A DNA stretch of 64,000 bases, from the NCBI RefSeq assembly GCF_022201045.2, contig NC_068558.1:5671501-5735500 (forward strand), given 5' to 3'. Below, one piece after another: positions 34,843 through 46,152 of this stretch. The translations under genes and the position numbers were made by a program. How positions within the stretch are numbered: the first letter of the stretch is position 1; each line of letters begins with the position of its first letter. Source of the stretch: Citrus sinensis (taxonomy: Eukaryota; Streptophyta; Magnoliopsida; Sapindales; Rutaceae). The notes under the pieces are model-generated. The model ran no database searches. It had not been told where the DNA came from and was given only the letters and a program-made list of their open reading frames with translations.

Positions 34843-35019
34843 CTAATCATCGCGGTCAGTTTTCTTCTTGGGCTTGCGGTAATTTTCTTCGATGTGCTTG
34901 GCCATCAAAATGCCAGTATCGGCTAGCTTCCTGATATTAGGGACGTTGTAGTTCTGAGCCACATAGACGCCGAACACCGTACCCGCCATAAAGGAGAAGC
35001 AGCTCTTGATTATACCCAT
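34843..35019 (-). CDS. STMP1/DUF4535-type mitochondrial micropeptide (58 aa)
   Basis: One exon of 58 aa. The first ATG is at 35019; the two codons before it (GTG GTA) are not a start. The N-terminus MGIIKSCFSFMAGTVFGVYV is one hydrophobic membrane segment. It is followed by AQNYNVPN, the hallmark of the short transmembrane mitochondrial protein 1 family, and a basic tail (ENYRKPKKKTDRDD). Animal STMP1 is 47 aa and associates with inner-membrane respiratory complexes. Plant members are longer at the C-terminus and little studied. Mitochondrial location is inferred from the family. A dead paralogue lies 2.7 kb away at 32,088-32,218 within the tandem duplication, so this copy appears to be the one retained. 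Confidence 0.85.
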   Translation of the reverse strand: MGIIKSCFSFMAGTVFGVYVAQNYNVPNIRKLADTGILMAKHIEENYRKPKKKTDRDD

Positions 35020-35299
35020 TACCACCGCCGCCGGTGACTGGCAGTTACTACTTAATTGTCTGCGTGAACTTGGGGTTTTGAGACGAAATTAAATTGAGAT
35101 TTTATAATGATGTAATCGCTCGATTCATGACGGAACGGAACTCATTTACTTGTTCCTCAAGGCCAATTGTTTATTGGTTTTGCGTTAATTGTTGACTTGC
35201 TGGCCCATTCTGCGAAGTTCAGCTGTCACTGACGGACTTGGGCTTTAAGGAACTAGGCGTTGATTCAATCAAGTTGTTTGCGGGTCCCTTCTCGGTATT
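35020..35299. other. Upstream region of the micropeptide gene
   Basis: Similar by eye to the flank of the dead copy (32,219-32,345) up to about 35,185: shared CTTAATTGTCT, then GGAACGG and CTTGTTCC words. It probably includes the promoter of the micropeptide gene. Confidence 0.5.
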
Positions 35300-35304
35300 A
35301 TTGC

Positions 35305-35890
35305 ATGCAACCACCAAAAAAATTCTCTACACCATTTTTTTTTTAATTTATATCAATTGACTATTGTATACTAATATCGTTAAATAATTTAAATAAAATA
35401 AAAAGTTTACCTCTAAATAAATTAAAAAATTATTTTATTTTATAAGATCTTTAAAAAAAATTATAATTATAAAAGTACCCTTAAATTTAATAAAATAAAT
35501 TCTGAAATTAAAATTTTTATTTTTAATTATAAAAATAATTGCAAATTTTTGAAATTTAATAAAAATCCCTTAAATTATTAAAATTTTAGGATTAAGTTTT
35601 TTTAATAAATAAATTCAGCTGAGCACCTCTATTTGGAAAATTTTTATTAAATTTAGGGGTATCTTTATAATTATAATTTTTTTATTTTTCAAAACTTTTA
35701 TAAGATAAAATATTGTTTTAATTTATTTATGGGTAAAATTATCATTTTTTTAGATTATTTAACAGTGTTAGTGTAAAAGTGGCTAATTGATCTAAATTTA
35801 AAAAGAAAAGTGGTGCAGAGAACATATTAAAAATTTGTGGTGGTTGAATAAATATAAGAAAAAATAAAAATAGTGCAATGATAATTTCCC
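35305..35890. mobile_element. Inverted-repeat element, MULE-like ends (about 590 bp)
   Basis: The left arm from about 35,305 (CAACCACCAAAAAAATTC, then CACCATTTTT) matches the inverted right arm ending at about 35,890. Its outer end read inward is GGGAAATTATCATTGCAC. Matching blocks continue inward for more than 150 bp per arm (for example TTTATATCAATTGACTA against a diverged inverted copy). The left terminus is damaged and no TSD is found, so the family is only suggested by the GGGAAATT end. Confidence 0.6.
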
Positions 35891-36050
35891 TTAAAAAATT
35901 TAAATCCACCGAGTTTTAATATAAATATTATTAATTTTTTATTAATGGAAAATTGTTTGTAAAAAATTATAACTTTCTTAATATATAAATGGATTTGAGC
36001 TATGGAGAGTTAATTTTTTTTTTCACATATTTTTAATCACTTCTCATTAT

Positions 36051-36140
36051 TTTTTAGGTAATAAAAATTTGGCAATCTCCGTGATAATATTAAGCTGACA
36101 AGTTAATGGATGTCCAACACTTGAATTACTTCTATATCTT
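36051..36140 (+). repeat. Direct repeat copy 1 (about 90 bp)
   Basis: Matches 37184-37274 at roughly 85 percent by eye (for example ATCTCC, TGATATTAAG, TTAATGGAT, TCCAACACTTGAAT). The two copies sit just outside either side of the 1,000-bp MITE. Confidence 0.75.
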
Positions 36141-36168
36141 AGCAAAATGTTTGAATGCTAGAGGCTTA

Positions 36169-37168
36169 GAGTGCATTTGGTAACTTTTTTGTCGAGTGTT
36201 TTTTATTTTCCAGAAAAAAAAACACAAAAAATGTTTAGTTAATCCATTTTCTAATAATTAATAAAAAAAATTAGCAAACAAAATATTTTTATTTTTAAAT
36301 TTTTATAAAGAAAACTTAAAAACGCCAAATTGGCGTTCTTGACTCTTTAGAGAAAGATTAAAAAAGGCAAGGCAAAAAGTGGTGCTAGCCCACCACTTTC
36401 AATTATTATTTTATTACTTTGTTATTTAATTACTTTTACATTATCCCTTCAATTTTTCACCTCTTCTACACCTTATCTTTTCTTCTTCACTGTAATCACT
36501 CAACAGCTCTTATCTCTTTATAACAAGATCCAAGTATTTTTTGTTTGAATTTTATAATTTTATTTATTGTTCATTAAAATTTTGTATGATTTTTTATTAT
36601 ATCAAATATAAGATGAAGATCCCTCTTTTTTTTTTTGTAAGTTTTACCTAGTAAGAATGAATAATGGTGCTTTATTTTAAATTATCTTATTTAAGTTTAT
36701 ACGTGCTTATGTATTTTTGCATTTTAAGCATGTACTTTGTTGTAATACTGAAAGCATTAGTTGTTTATTTTGGTATATGCTAATTAATTCTACATTTATT
36801 ATTTTATTTCTTAAACTTAATAAATTATGAGCAGGTTTTTTGAAAATTATTATTCCTATATGAAATTTAATCTCATTTTGATTAAAATTATAATATTAAA
36901 AATAAAATGTACAAATAAATTGAAGAAAATTATTTTATTAAAAATGCTATATTTTCAAATAAATAAGCAAATGTATTTTTATTATTTTTTATATTTTTAG
37001 ATAAACAACTAAACGCGTTTTTACTATTTTCATTTTTATTATATGTTGTTTTTAAAACAAACTACCAAACAAATTTTCATTTTGAAAAATATCACATCAA
37101 AAATATCATTGTTGTTCTCTAAAATTAGAGCCAAAAATACTAGTTAAAAAACATTACCAAATGCGCTC
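36169..37168. mobile_element. PIF/Harbinger-like MITE (1,000 bp)
   Basis: TTA target duplications at 36166-36168 and 37169-37171 flank TIRs GAGTGCATTTGGTAAC (left) and the inverted GAGCGCATTTGGTAATG (right). The interior is AT-rich and non-coding. TTA TSD and end structure fit Tourist/PIF-type elements. It lies inside a pair of 90-bp direct repeats. Confidence 0.75.
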
Positions 37169-37183
37169 TTAATTTTCTCATAG

Positions 37184-37274
37184 TTTTTTTTAGGTAAAAA
37201 AATTAGCGATCTCCTTGATGATATTAAGTTGACAACTTAATGGATATCCAACACTTGAATAGTTGAGTTATCTT
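37184..37274 (+). repeat. Direct repeat copy 2 (about 90 bp)
   Basis: Second copy of 36051-36140. See that entry for shared words. Confidence 0.75.
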
Positions 37275-37624
37275 ATTTATTACCCAAACAAAAAAAAGGG
37301 TCGACAATTGCTTCTATGTTTTTGGGCTTGGGGTTCTTCCAACTCTTGAACTGGGCTACACATTGGGCCAGAATCTTCTGTTGGAGCAGGTCTGCTTTTT
37401 TTATTTATTTATTTCTTTTTCCTTTTTTTAAAAAAAAAATTGGTAACTCTCATTCATTTTTTAACTTAGAACTCAAGGAAACGAGATAAAAATTATGAAA
37501 AATCTTCAACTCGAATAAGGAAATCAGCCCAACAGAGAGCAAATTTAATTACAGCATCTGCTATCCTGTTGCAAACCTTTGAGATATGACAAATGTGAAA
37601 ATTTCGTTTTTGTTCAATAAGTTA

Positions 37625-38445
37625 CTAAATTTTTTTAAATAATCTAAAACAGCTTAGTACGAATATGAAGCTCACATGAAAACTAATTACAAGAAATAAA
37701 TATAACTCAACTAATAATGAAAATAAATCAATCTCTAGTGTGTTGCAAACCAAAGCATAAGTCTTTCGCCTCAACAGCGTCAACATCATCTGAATAAACC
37801 CAATATCAACACCCGCCACCATCCCCAAACCCTCATGATTTTTAGCACCACCACCAATTAAAAGTTAAATCTATTGCTGCATCAGTATAAAGCTTTAAAC
37901 CAACACAATTGTGGGGGCACCCATGCTACTGTAGAAAGATTATTTGTCGCCAGATCTGCCCCATGGCAACCCAGTTCACAGAATTACGTGAGTCCCAAAG
38001 GCCCCTCAGCCTTTAGCCACCACACAAGAAGGCCTCGTTAGCGTCCCTTCACACGGCATCTTATTCCTATCTATCTCCCCAGATTCCCCACATAAACAAC
38101 GTAGACAACTGTGGAATTCAGCATCAGATAAAAGCAGGTTGGAAAAATTCAAAGCCATCCCTCTAGCATCCAAAATTGCAACGCAAAACAGTCTTGGCAA
38201 AAGATGTCGGATTAATCCACACCTCTTTAATTACCATGCTGACAACAAACTCCCGAAATAGACAACCAGCGCCTTGAGGCCTTGAGACCCCAGTAGATTG
38301 TAGAAGCTTCAGCAGTAGCACAAGACATAATCTTTATCTGCGCGGCCAAAAAATTCGATCCGGACAATGTCTGCTTTTGAAATTTCGAAAGGGAAATATT
38401 GGAATTAATTAGCTTTACAAAGAAAGTCGAAGTTATTGTCGCCAA
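37625..38445 (-). pseudogene. Decayed RNase H (LINE/retroelement-type) remnant
   Basis: Minus-strand fragments resemble the plant retroelement RNase H domain: ATAEASTIYWGLKASRRWL (about 38,260-38,320), then WVPPQ and LKLYTDAAID (about 37,870-37,925), then after a frame change GLGMVAGVDIG (about 37,800-37,835). Stops and frameshifts break it throughout. The order (the AEA block before the TDAA block) is not that of one intact domain, so this may be two partial copies. Confidence 0.4.
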
Positions 38446-38520
38446 AACTCAAAAAGTGTGAGTTGACAAGCTTAGCTGATAGTTTTTCTCTCTAATTTTT
38501 CCGTAATTTATATAATTTTT

Positions 38521-38688
38521 TGTTATGTTATATAATCATGTAACATATATGATTATATAACAGTCGTTGGATAAAAATTCAGCGATTGTGAAAATAACAT
38601 GATTTTATTATCTTATATTTCTACAATCGTTGGATGAAAATCCAACTGCTACATAATCATGTATGTTACATGATTATGTAACATAACA
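38521..38688. mobile_element. Foldback MITE (168 bp)
   Basis: Almost perfect inverted repeat. The left arm TGTTATGTTATATAATCATG and the right arm read inward TGTTATGTTACATAATCATG continue matching through ATGATTAT and the inner CGTTGGAT words. Only the central 30-40 bp are unpaired. No coding capacity. A TSD is not obvious. Confidence 0.7.
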
Positions 38689-40908
38689 TTCTCCTATATA
38701 AAAAGTTTGGGTGAAAAAAATTAACTAATCTTCTATGATATTACACCTAAAGGAAGAAAAAAAAAGTTTGTGGTGCCAAAATAATTTCATCAACACTCTA
38801 GAATTTCGGTCCACGTTAATTATCACATTTGAATAAATTAATAACATTTCGAGACAAATCGATAAACAGTTAGGCAGTGCAATGCTTAATCTGAAGCAAA
38901 GTAGAACAAATTTAGCAATTTCTATTACATATGAAATATGACAATAGGATTAACTATGGTTTTGGGAATAAATACCGCAAGTATCTGGAAAAAGGTAGCA
39001 CAATTGAGTGTGTGGCTGTGTGCAAGTTAAGGATTTGGAAAATGAAGATTGAATAGTTTGACATTCGGCTTCTATTGAGATTGGCTGTTTGAGAGAAATT
39101 AATAGAAGGAACAAATACAAGTGGCCCATTTGACGTGTTTTTCCAATTATATAAACGCGAAAATTGAGTTATCATGAAATAGACTTGAGGTTTTCATTGC
39201 TTTGAACAAATTTTACAAAACTTTTGATTTTCGTGGAACCCAAAACTCCCATGAGTTGTGTGGTCCAAAGACAAAGAAAATCGAACCAATTTGATTGACG
39301 TTAGGGGCCCTACAATTCAACGGCTTCTTTAATCTTTTTGACATGCATGAGAGACTTTTTGGAGATTGGTTTTAACTTTTTAAGTAAACAAAACAACGAT
39401 TGCGTTTTTTAAACGCTCACTACGACTGTACGACATAAAGGAGACGGCACAGCAAATAAGCAGTGTATTAAGCTCAGCATCAAAAAGATTCGATCAGATA
39501 TTGGAAAAGATGTGATGCCAAAGCAAGGAATCCATAGAAGCCACGAGCTAAATATGTTGAATAGTAGCACCCTATGGTTTCTTTCACACGTTCCCCGAAA
39601 TTAATTTGTCCTTTTTTTATTTTTTATTTTATATTTTCCTTCTCTCTCTCCCTTTAAATACAGTCATTAATTTGCTTCAAAATGCCGACAAAATGTTTGT
39701 CCAAAATTTTACATATGCAAGGAGTTAGATTTACGTTTCCAAGTAGTTAAAAAGAAAGTAATTTAGCACCCGATTAATAGAAACTTTAGATATGATGAAG
39801 TAATTATATATTATCTTGGTTGGGAAGAAAAGAAAGAAAAAAGTTGAAGAAGATCTTTTTTTTTTTTTTGTTGATGAGAAAAAAGTTGAAGATATTAATA
39901 TGGCAAGTAGGGTTTGATTGCTACTCATCATTTGTCTTGCGCAACATGCATGATTGTGGAAAGAGAAGGATAAAAAAAAAAAAAAAAAAACCGGTTCCTG
40001 TTTCATGATGGAATCTATGTTGTTGTCCAAATAACTGAATAAAAATCAAGCTGATCCCTCACTCTTTGGAGGCTTGTTAATGATACAACCTTTCCAGTAT
40101 AGTCTTGAGCGTTACGTACAAGTGCCTAGCGCGTGCGTTTTTAATGAAGGTCCGATAGGAAGTGATCAAATTGATTAAATGTATATGTCAATTTTCTTTT
40201 AAGTTTTATTCGGTGGCGAAATTTGGATTCTGATTGGACACATTTATAAGTCACAAATAATTTTGAGTACATTATAACATAAAATTATAAAATTAAATAG
40301 ACAATGAGGCGGATTCAAATATAAAAAGAAGAATATATATGTATTACATAACATCTGTACAGACGAAGGGACTAATCGTGAAATAAGAATAACAGAAATA
40401 CCCTATATTTTGTATACAATTTCAGTCAAAATTCTTATCTTCCTGTAAAGTTCGATGTAATCCAACCATTTTACACATATATCATCAAGTATCAATCAAT
40501 ACATTATTCTTTTTTTTTGCCTTTATCAATCGCTAATCTCATTACCGCTACCTACTAGTCTCAACAGTCCATACACGTGGCATGATCTTACTCAGGCAAC
40601 TAGACCCACCTTAAAGGGCTAGAGGGGAACCTAAGAGATTCACAGTCATTTTCATCTCTGTATTATCTCATTGCGCAACGTATGGGGTAGAGAGATCAGG
40701 TCATTTGACTCGTATCCACTTTCATCATTGTTTTTACGGGCATGATTGGAATTTTAAGCAAAAGAAAGGGCATATTTGGGTTTTTAAAGATTCTTAACTA
40801 TAGAACTACCCTGTAAAATCTCGAAAAGACCAAAATGAGCACCACGTCACGGGATGAAGATTTTGTGCAACTACTCCATGAGCTACTTAAACAATCTAGT
40901 TTGATAGT
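38689..40908. other. Gene-poor stretch
   Basis: No gene supported. Homopolymer A/T runs occur near 39,850-39,870 and 39,973-39,990. Open frames there are low-complexity Lys/Phe runs and not coding. Confidence 0.5.
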
Positions 40909-41363
40909 TGTTAAATAAGCATGTTGAACTTCTCGATTAGTTAAGTGCGAAAGAGGTAGAGAGAATAGTGAGCAATTGAGCCAAAGAGAATGAGTATTAT
41001 TCAGAAGAGTGTCTGTACAAGAGAGCTTAATAACTTACAAAGTTACATGCTTGAGTTGCTTGCTCTTGTTGTGTAATGTTAAGTGTCATGCACCTATTTA
41101 TAGGGGAGGCCTTGCCTAGATCTAGAATGTTCTATGTCTAGAGTGTTCTCAAGACTTAGTGAGAGCTCTCGTATCTAAAAATGCCTAGAAATTTCTATAT
41201 ACATGCTACTCTAGCTATTTTCAAAGACTTCCTATCCATGTATAAGTTATGAAAGTGTGCTGGAGTGTGCCATAACTGGAAGCTTTTAAGATCAAGCCAA
41301 GCTAGCATACCTTGACTTGCAAACTTAGCCTCTTTGGTCTGGAATTTTTAGTAATCCGTGACA
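40909..41363 (-). mobile_element. Probable Copia-type LTR (455 bp)
   Basis: Read on the minus strand it begins TGTCACGGATTACTAA and ends TTAACA, with a promoter-like CCCCTATAAATAGG box in the middle, as in many plant Copia LTRs. Just beyond the end, minus-strand ACTATCAAACTAG may be a decayed tRNA-Met primer site. No matching second LTR or 5-bp TSD is seen, so it is a fragment or old solo LTR. Confidence 0.45.
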
Positions 41364-41800
41364 ATCGGCTGAGCTAAATATGAGAAATTGTATTTTATGA
41401 TCGCAAAGTTAAGAAACAAAGTCATCTGGTCAATGGGTGAATGGCCCACCTCAACAACCATCACCAAAACAACTTTCTATGTTGAGTCCAACAAAACAAT
41501 CGCTTGCCGGTTATATTCTTCTTTTAACTGTTTTTGCTCTTTGGCTTTACCAATATAGTCACTTTTTTATTAAAAAAAAAAACAGAAAAAAATAATATGA
41601 TTTTGATCGCCTAAAATAATATCATTTTAAAAAAGAAAAATTCTTCAAATTTTCTCGGCCTTTAAACGTGATCGATCACTATTTATTTATTTATTTATTT
41701 TTCATTTTATACCACAAAAAATAATTGATGGTGTGGACCTCAGATGTTTTTGTCAAACGGATGAGAAGACAAGTGGGGAATATGATGCGTAATTTGGCTA

Positions 41801-42493
41801 CGGAAAATATCTACCGTCCACCCGTTTTTTTCAATTTTTTCAAAAATACACAATTCCTTCTTTTTTTTTTACTAGAATTTACCTAAAGTTACATTTTGTT
41901 TCACTTTTCCACTTCCGTTTGGAATCCGTTAAGAAAACTAACGGAAACTAAAAAAAATAACCATTTTACCCCTCAAAACGAAAATTACAATTTCACCTTA
42001 AAAATTACCAAAAATAATCAGATTAAATCTAATTTTTTTCCCCATCGGTCAATAAAGAAATTAATTCCACAACCATCAAATGCAAGTTTTTTTTTAAAAT
42101 ATGTCTGTAATTAGAATGCTAAATTATAACAGTAGTATTAAAAATAGCTCAATCTCACAAACCATCAATTGAATTTAAGATAAGTAGAGTTTTATTATTT
42201 ATTGAGTTATAATCTCTAATAATTAAGATTTTTTTGTACTTCATTAACGTACCAATAATGATATTTATCATTAAATCTGATTATTTTTGACATTTTTAGG
42301 GTGAAATTGTAATTTTCGTTTTGGCGGTAAAATGATCATTTTTTAAAGTTTCCGTTAGTTTTCTTAACAGATTCCAAACGGAAGTGAAAAAGTGAAATAA
42401 AATATAACTTTAGGTGGATTCCAACTAAAAAAATAAGAAATTATGTATTTTAAAAAAAATTATAAAAGATAGGTGGACGGTGGATATTTTTCC
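41801..42493. mobile_element. MULE-type MITE with long TIRs (693 bp)
   Basis: Perfect 9-bp target duplication ATTTGGCTA at 41792-41800 and 42494-42502. The ends are GGAAAATATCTACCGTCCACC (left, one base in) and the inverted GGAAAAATATCCACCGTCCA (right). The arms pair for roughly 250 bp each, through CCGTTTGGAAT, AACTAACGGAAAC and AATTTCACC-type words. No transposase remains. It depends on a MULE transposase in trans. Confidence 0.88.
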
Positions 42494-42502
42494 ATTTGGC
42501 TA

Positions 42503-45500
42503 TTGTCCATTATTGAAGTGTATTGTTGTCCAATCTTTCCATTTTTGGATAAAACGGAAAGAAAACGAAAATAGTGGTGCCCCTATTTTGTTTTCTTTTT
42601 CTCAAGTGATAAAAAAAAACAAAAACAAAAAATGGTCACAAAACCATTAGCTATTTAGCTGGGCTGGTCGCCTGGTCCACCGGCGCACCTGCAAGTCCCA
42701 ACCATGTAAAATCGATCGTATCACCCGCTGTAAAAGGGGTCATCTCATTGAAGTTCACAAACTCGCATTGGGATTTGGGCTTCGCAGCCCAGAGATTTCC
42801 AAACAAGAGCAAGTCTCCAGTCGAGCTTTTAACACGCCTCTAAAATCCTTATAGCATCCCTTTTTAATTTATTTCTTCGAATACCTTCAGTTAAATTAAT
42901 AAAATATAAATTTATATCTTAAAATTAGTTATTTTCTCACAAAATTTTAACCAATTTTTTTTTTTAAATTACATACAAATCCTAAAATATTCAATTTATC
43001 TTAGTTTTTTTATTCTCATTATATAATTTCAATTCTCATAATCCTAAACTCTTATAACTTTCTCTAAAAAAAATATTTTTTAATTAGAAATTAAAATATA
43101 GATATAAATATAAATCATGGAATGGAGTGGAGTGGGTGTAAAAAGGTTTCTCAAAAGAATAATTTATCAAATTCATGTTATGTTATTTAAGTAATTTCAA
43201 TTAAAAAAAAATTATAAGAAATTTTGAGAGCTGTCAAAAGTCCTACTCATAAGTCTCACATGTATTGGCCTATTTGAAATTACTGATGGAAGGTAAAGTG
43301 ATTTTTATAAGATAAAAAGATAATATTGCTATTCAGTAAATTTTTTTAAAAAAGCACTTATATGGCTATATCAATGCTCTCTTCTCTCTCTCTCTCTCTC
43401 CAATGCTCCTTTAGCATGTTCATTCTTTGCCCTATTTATTATCAATTATTTTGAGAGAACAAAAAATAAAAAAAATATAATATACAAATATTATTTTTTT
43501 GATGATCGACTATTATATATACAATATTAAAAAAATATATTAAACTTGTACATGTATAAGTAAGTTTCATTTAATATTATATCTATTTTAATCATTCGCA
43601 TTAGTTTAATAATAAGATTTGTCAAATACATATAATTACTTTTAAAACTCAACACTTTTAAAAATAAAACTTATCAAACACTTAATTATTAATTCTCCTC
43701 ACAGCTTAATTATTTTTAGTTTTTTACAACACAACTATCTAAAATCATTTTAAAAGCTACGATTAATAATTGGTCCTCAGTTAATTCTTTAAATACCCGT
43801 TTTACACCTAATAATAGTAAAAGAACTAATGAATTAATTTAAAAAAAAATTAAGAACATCAATGTATTTTATTTGAGAAGGATAAAATACACACTCATAA
43901 TGAGCTAAAGGCAACGGGAACTTGGTTTCTTTTCATTATTAATCATCATTATGATTAAGGTTTTAAAGATTTTTTTAATAAATTCGTAGCTCATAGATTT
44001 ATAATATAATATAATATAATATAATAAACATGACACTACCAAATCTTATTTTATTTATTAGTTAATTATGCAAAAGGCCATTTCTTAATTAATTATTTAT
44101 TTGTTAATTGGTTTACTTCAAATCTGAAACGATTATCAAGGTTGTTTTGCGGGCATTTTTATAGAAGTTCGTTCTCAAAGATACCGACGTTTTGTACTAT
44201 GAATTTTATTATTTCAATATTTTAAGGCAAAATAAGGGAGACCATAAATAAAGCTATGATTAATCCTTGTCGCTGTCCATGCCCAGCATGTTCTTTTATT
44301 ATTTTAACTATAATACATGAGTTTTTGTTGGTTATTTTATTTTTATAATATTAAAGTAGCCTAACATGAATAATGAATTTCATGGACTATCTTAGCTTTC
44401 ATGTAACTTTCAAACGCAACATTTATAAATAAATTAGAAAAAAAAACTATAGAAATGTGAATTAAAGTATTCATGACCCCATGTGAACCGATCAGTAGAT
44501 GTCCCATAACTAATCATAAATCAATGAACTATTAGACAAGCATTGGTAGCTCGAACAATAATCAAAGGTTTGAAGACTAAATAAAAACCTAATATTATAT
44601 TATATTAATTACTTGGAAAAGAAAAGGAGAATGACGCGTTACGTGTTCGGCGTATCACGTACGTGAAAGAAAAATAAAATTTTGAGACAAGCTATATCAA
44701 AACTCAAACCAATTATGTCAAATTGATAGATCAATCTTAGGTGTCTTCGAAGCTGTGTTGTCTTCTTTTGTCACAGCATGCAATTTTTTTTATTTTTTTA
44801 TTTTTTGGTTGTTTAAATCTTAAAAGTCAGCTGGTTAATTCTATATTAATGTTGCGATTTTCTGGGCAATCATTGCACCAGGGCCATGGGCGACGTATAG
44901 AAGGCTTGCTTCTTCATGAATCAATAGCTAAACTATGTAAATCTTGCTTCGAGAATTCGTCTAATGTCAGCTTCGGAGAAGTAACAAACAGGAGGAAGCA
45001 ATTCATTTTGCATAAGATACTGTAATATAAATCTAAATTTGCTGTATCTAACAAAATCTTGCACCGCTTTGTTCTCTGCATTTAATTAATCAGATTTCAA
45101 TCCAACAAGGGGCATCCTCTAACACTTCAAGCAATTTGGAAAGGATCTATTTCGCACCAAAACTGAAGATCACAATAGGGTTTGAGCTTCAAAGAATGTG
45201 GTGGTGGTATATTATATCTTCATAGATACTTCAAACGGCATGATCTTAAGGGTTCCTGTTGTCTTGACGACTGTTGGCATTCTATAAACTACCCATCCAA
45301 TAAATCAACTTTTATTAACTGCCTACAACTATGTTCAACTGAGGAAATGAGCATTTTACCTAAGCAGCTAAATCCACACACTTGACTACATAATTCTAAG
45401 AAATGAAAGTCCTGTGCTCGCACTATCATAGCTCAATGAATGGAAAATTCATGCAACAATTGTCGGCCAAAGGCAAACTGCCTTGACATCCCAATTTCTT

Positions 45501-46152
45501 GCTTCAGCGACATCTTCTCCCTTTCACTCTCAATTTTAAAACTTCTACAATATCAAAAGCTTATCACTACCTAATGATTACTTTCAAAAGTATAAACACA
45601 AGTAAATTTATTAGATAGAGGAAAGGAACTTCTGTTTTATGATTGTAACAACCGGTTTGAACCAAATAACCTGAAATTATACCATTATATGGAGCAAGGC
45701 ATCAGAATGCACACACATATCAAATCAGCATGCAATCAAAAATTCACTCACAAAATAAACTGAACTTTCTGGTAAGATCAATGTCATTAAAAGTTCACAT
45801 TTGTTGTCAGATATACAACAAACTATCGCCCCCTTAACCAGAAGATAATGTAGCTTCTCATATGAAAACACCAAAATGCCATAGTAACAATATCAAGTCC
45901 AGAAATGTAACACTCCACTAAACTTTCCAGATAGATGTTTTCTACTTCTTGGAATACAAGTCTTGTTCATATACTAGACGAAGAACAAGCAGAGGACTCA
46001 CAGGCACAACAATTTGCAGGGAATAAGGCATAAAAGAGATGCCAACAACATAGTTCAATATATTTATTCACTTATTAAGTAAAGCAAGTTGGAACCTCTA
46101 TAGTAGAGTGAGTTGCTAAAAAACAACCCCCTGCTTGCCAAATATTTACACC
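42503..46152. other. AT-rich gene-poor stretch
   Basis: No gene supported. It contains a (TC)n microsatellite at about 43,381-43,400, an (ATAAT)n run at about 44,001-44,027, and a cluster of CGCGT/ACGTG words at about 44,630-44,665 that look like CAMTA/ABRE sites without an obvious target. From about 45,950 to 46,152 it is probably the 3' UTR of the GRAS gene (minus strand). Confidence 0.5.
44001..44027. repeat. (ATAAT)n microsatellite
   Basis: Five consecutive ATAAT-type units. Confidence 0.9.

Noticed and set aside
39731..40030. 99-codon minus-strand frame rich in Phe and Ser
   Set aside because: Created by poly-A/poly-T runs near 39,850 and 39,973; low complexity and no homologue in mind.
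41896..42114. 72-codon frame at 41.9 kb
   Set aside because: Lies wholly inside the long inverted repeats of the 693-bp MULE-type MITE; a by-product of the TIR sequence.
44741..45025. 94-codon plus-strand frame
   Set aside because: Its first codon is GTG, not ATG, and there is a Phe-rich low-complexity part; no splice-joined extension seen.
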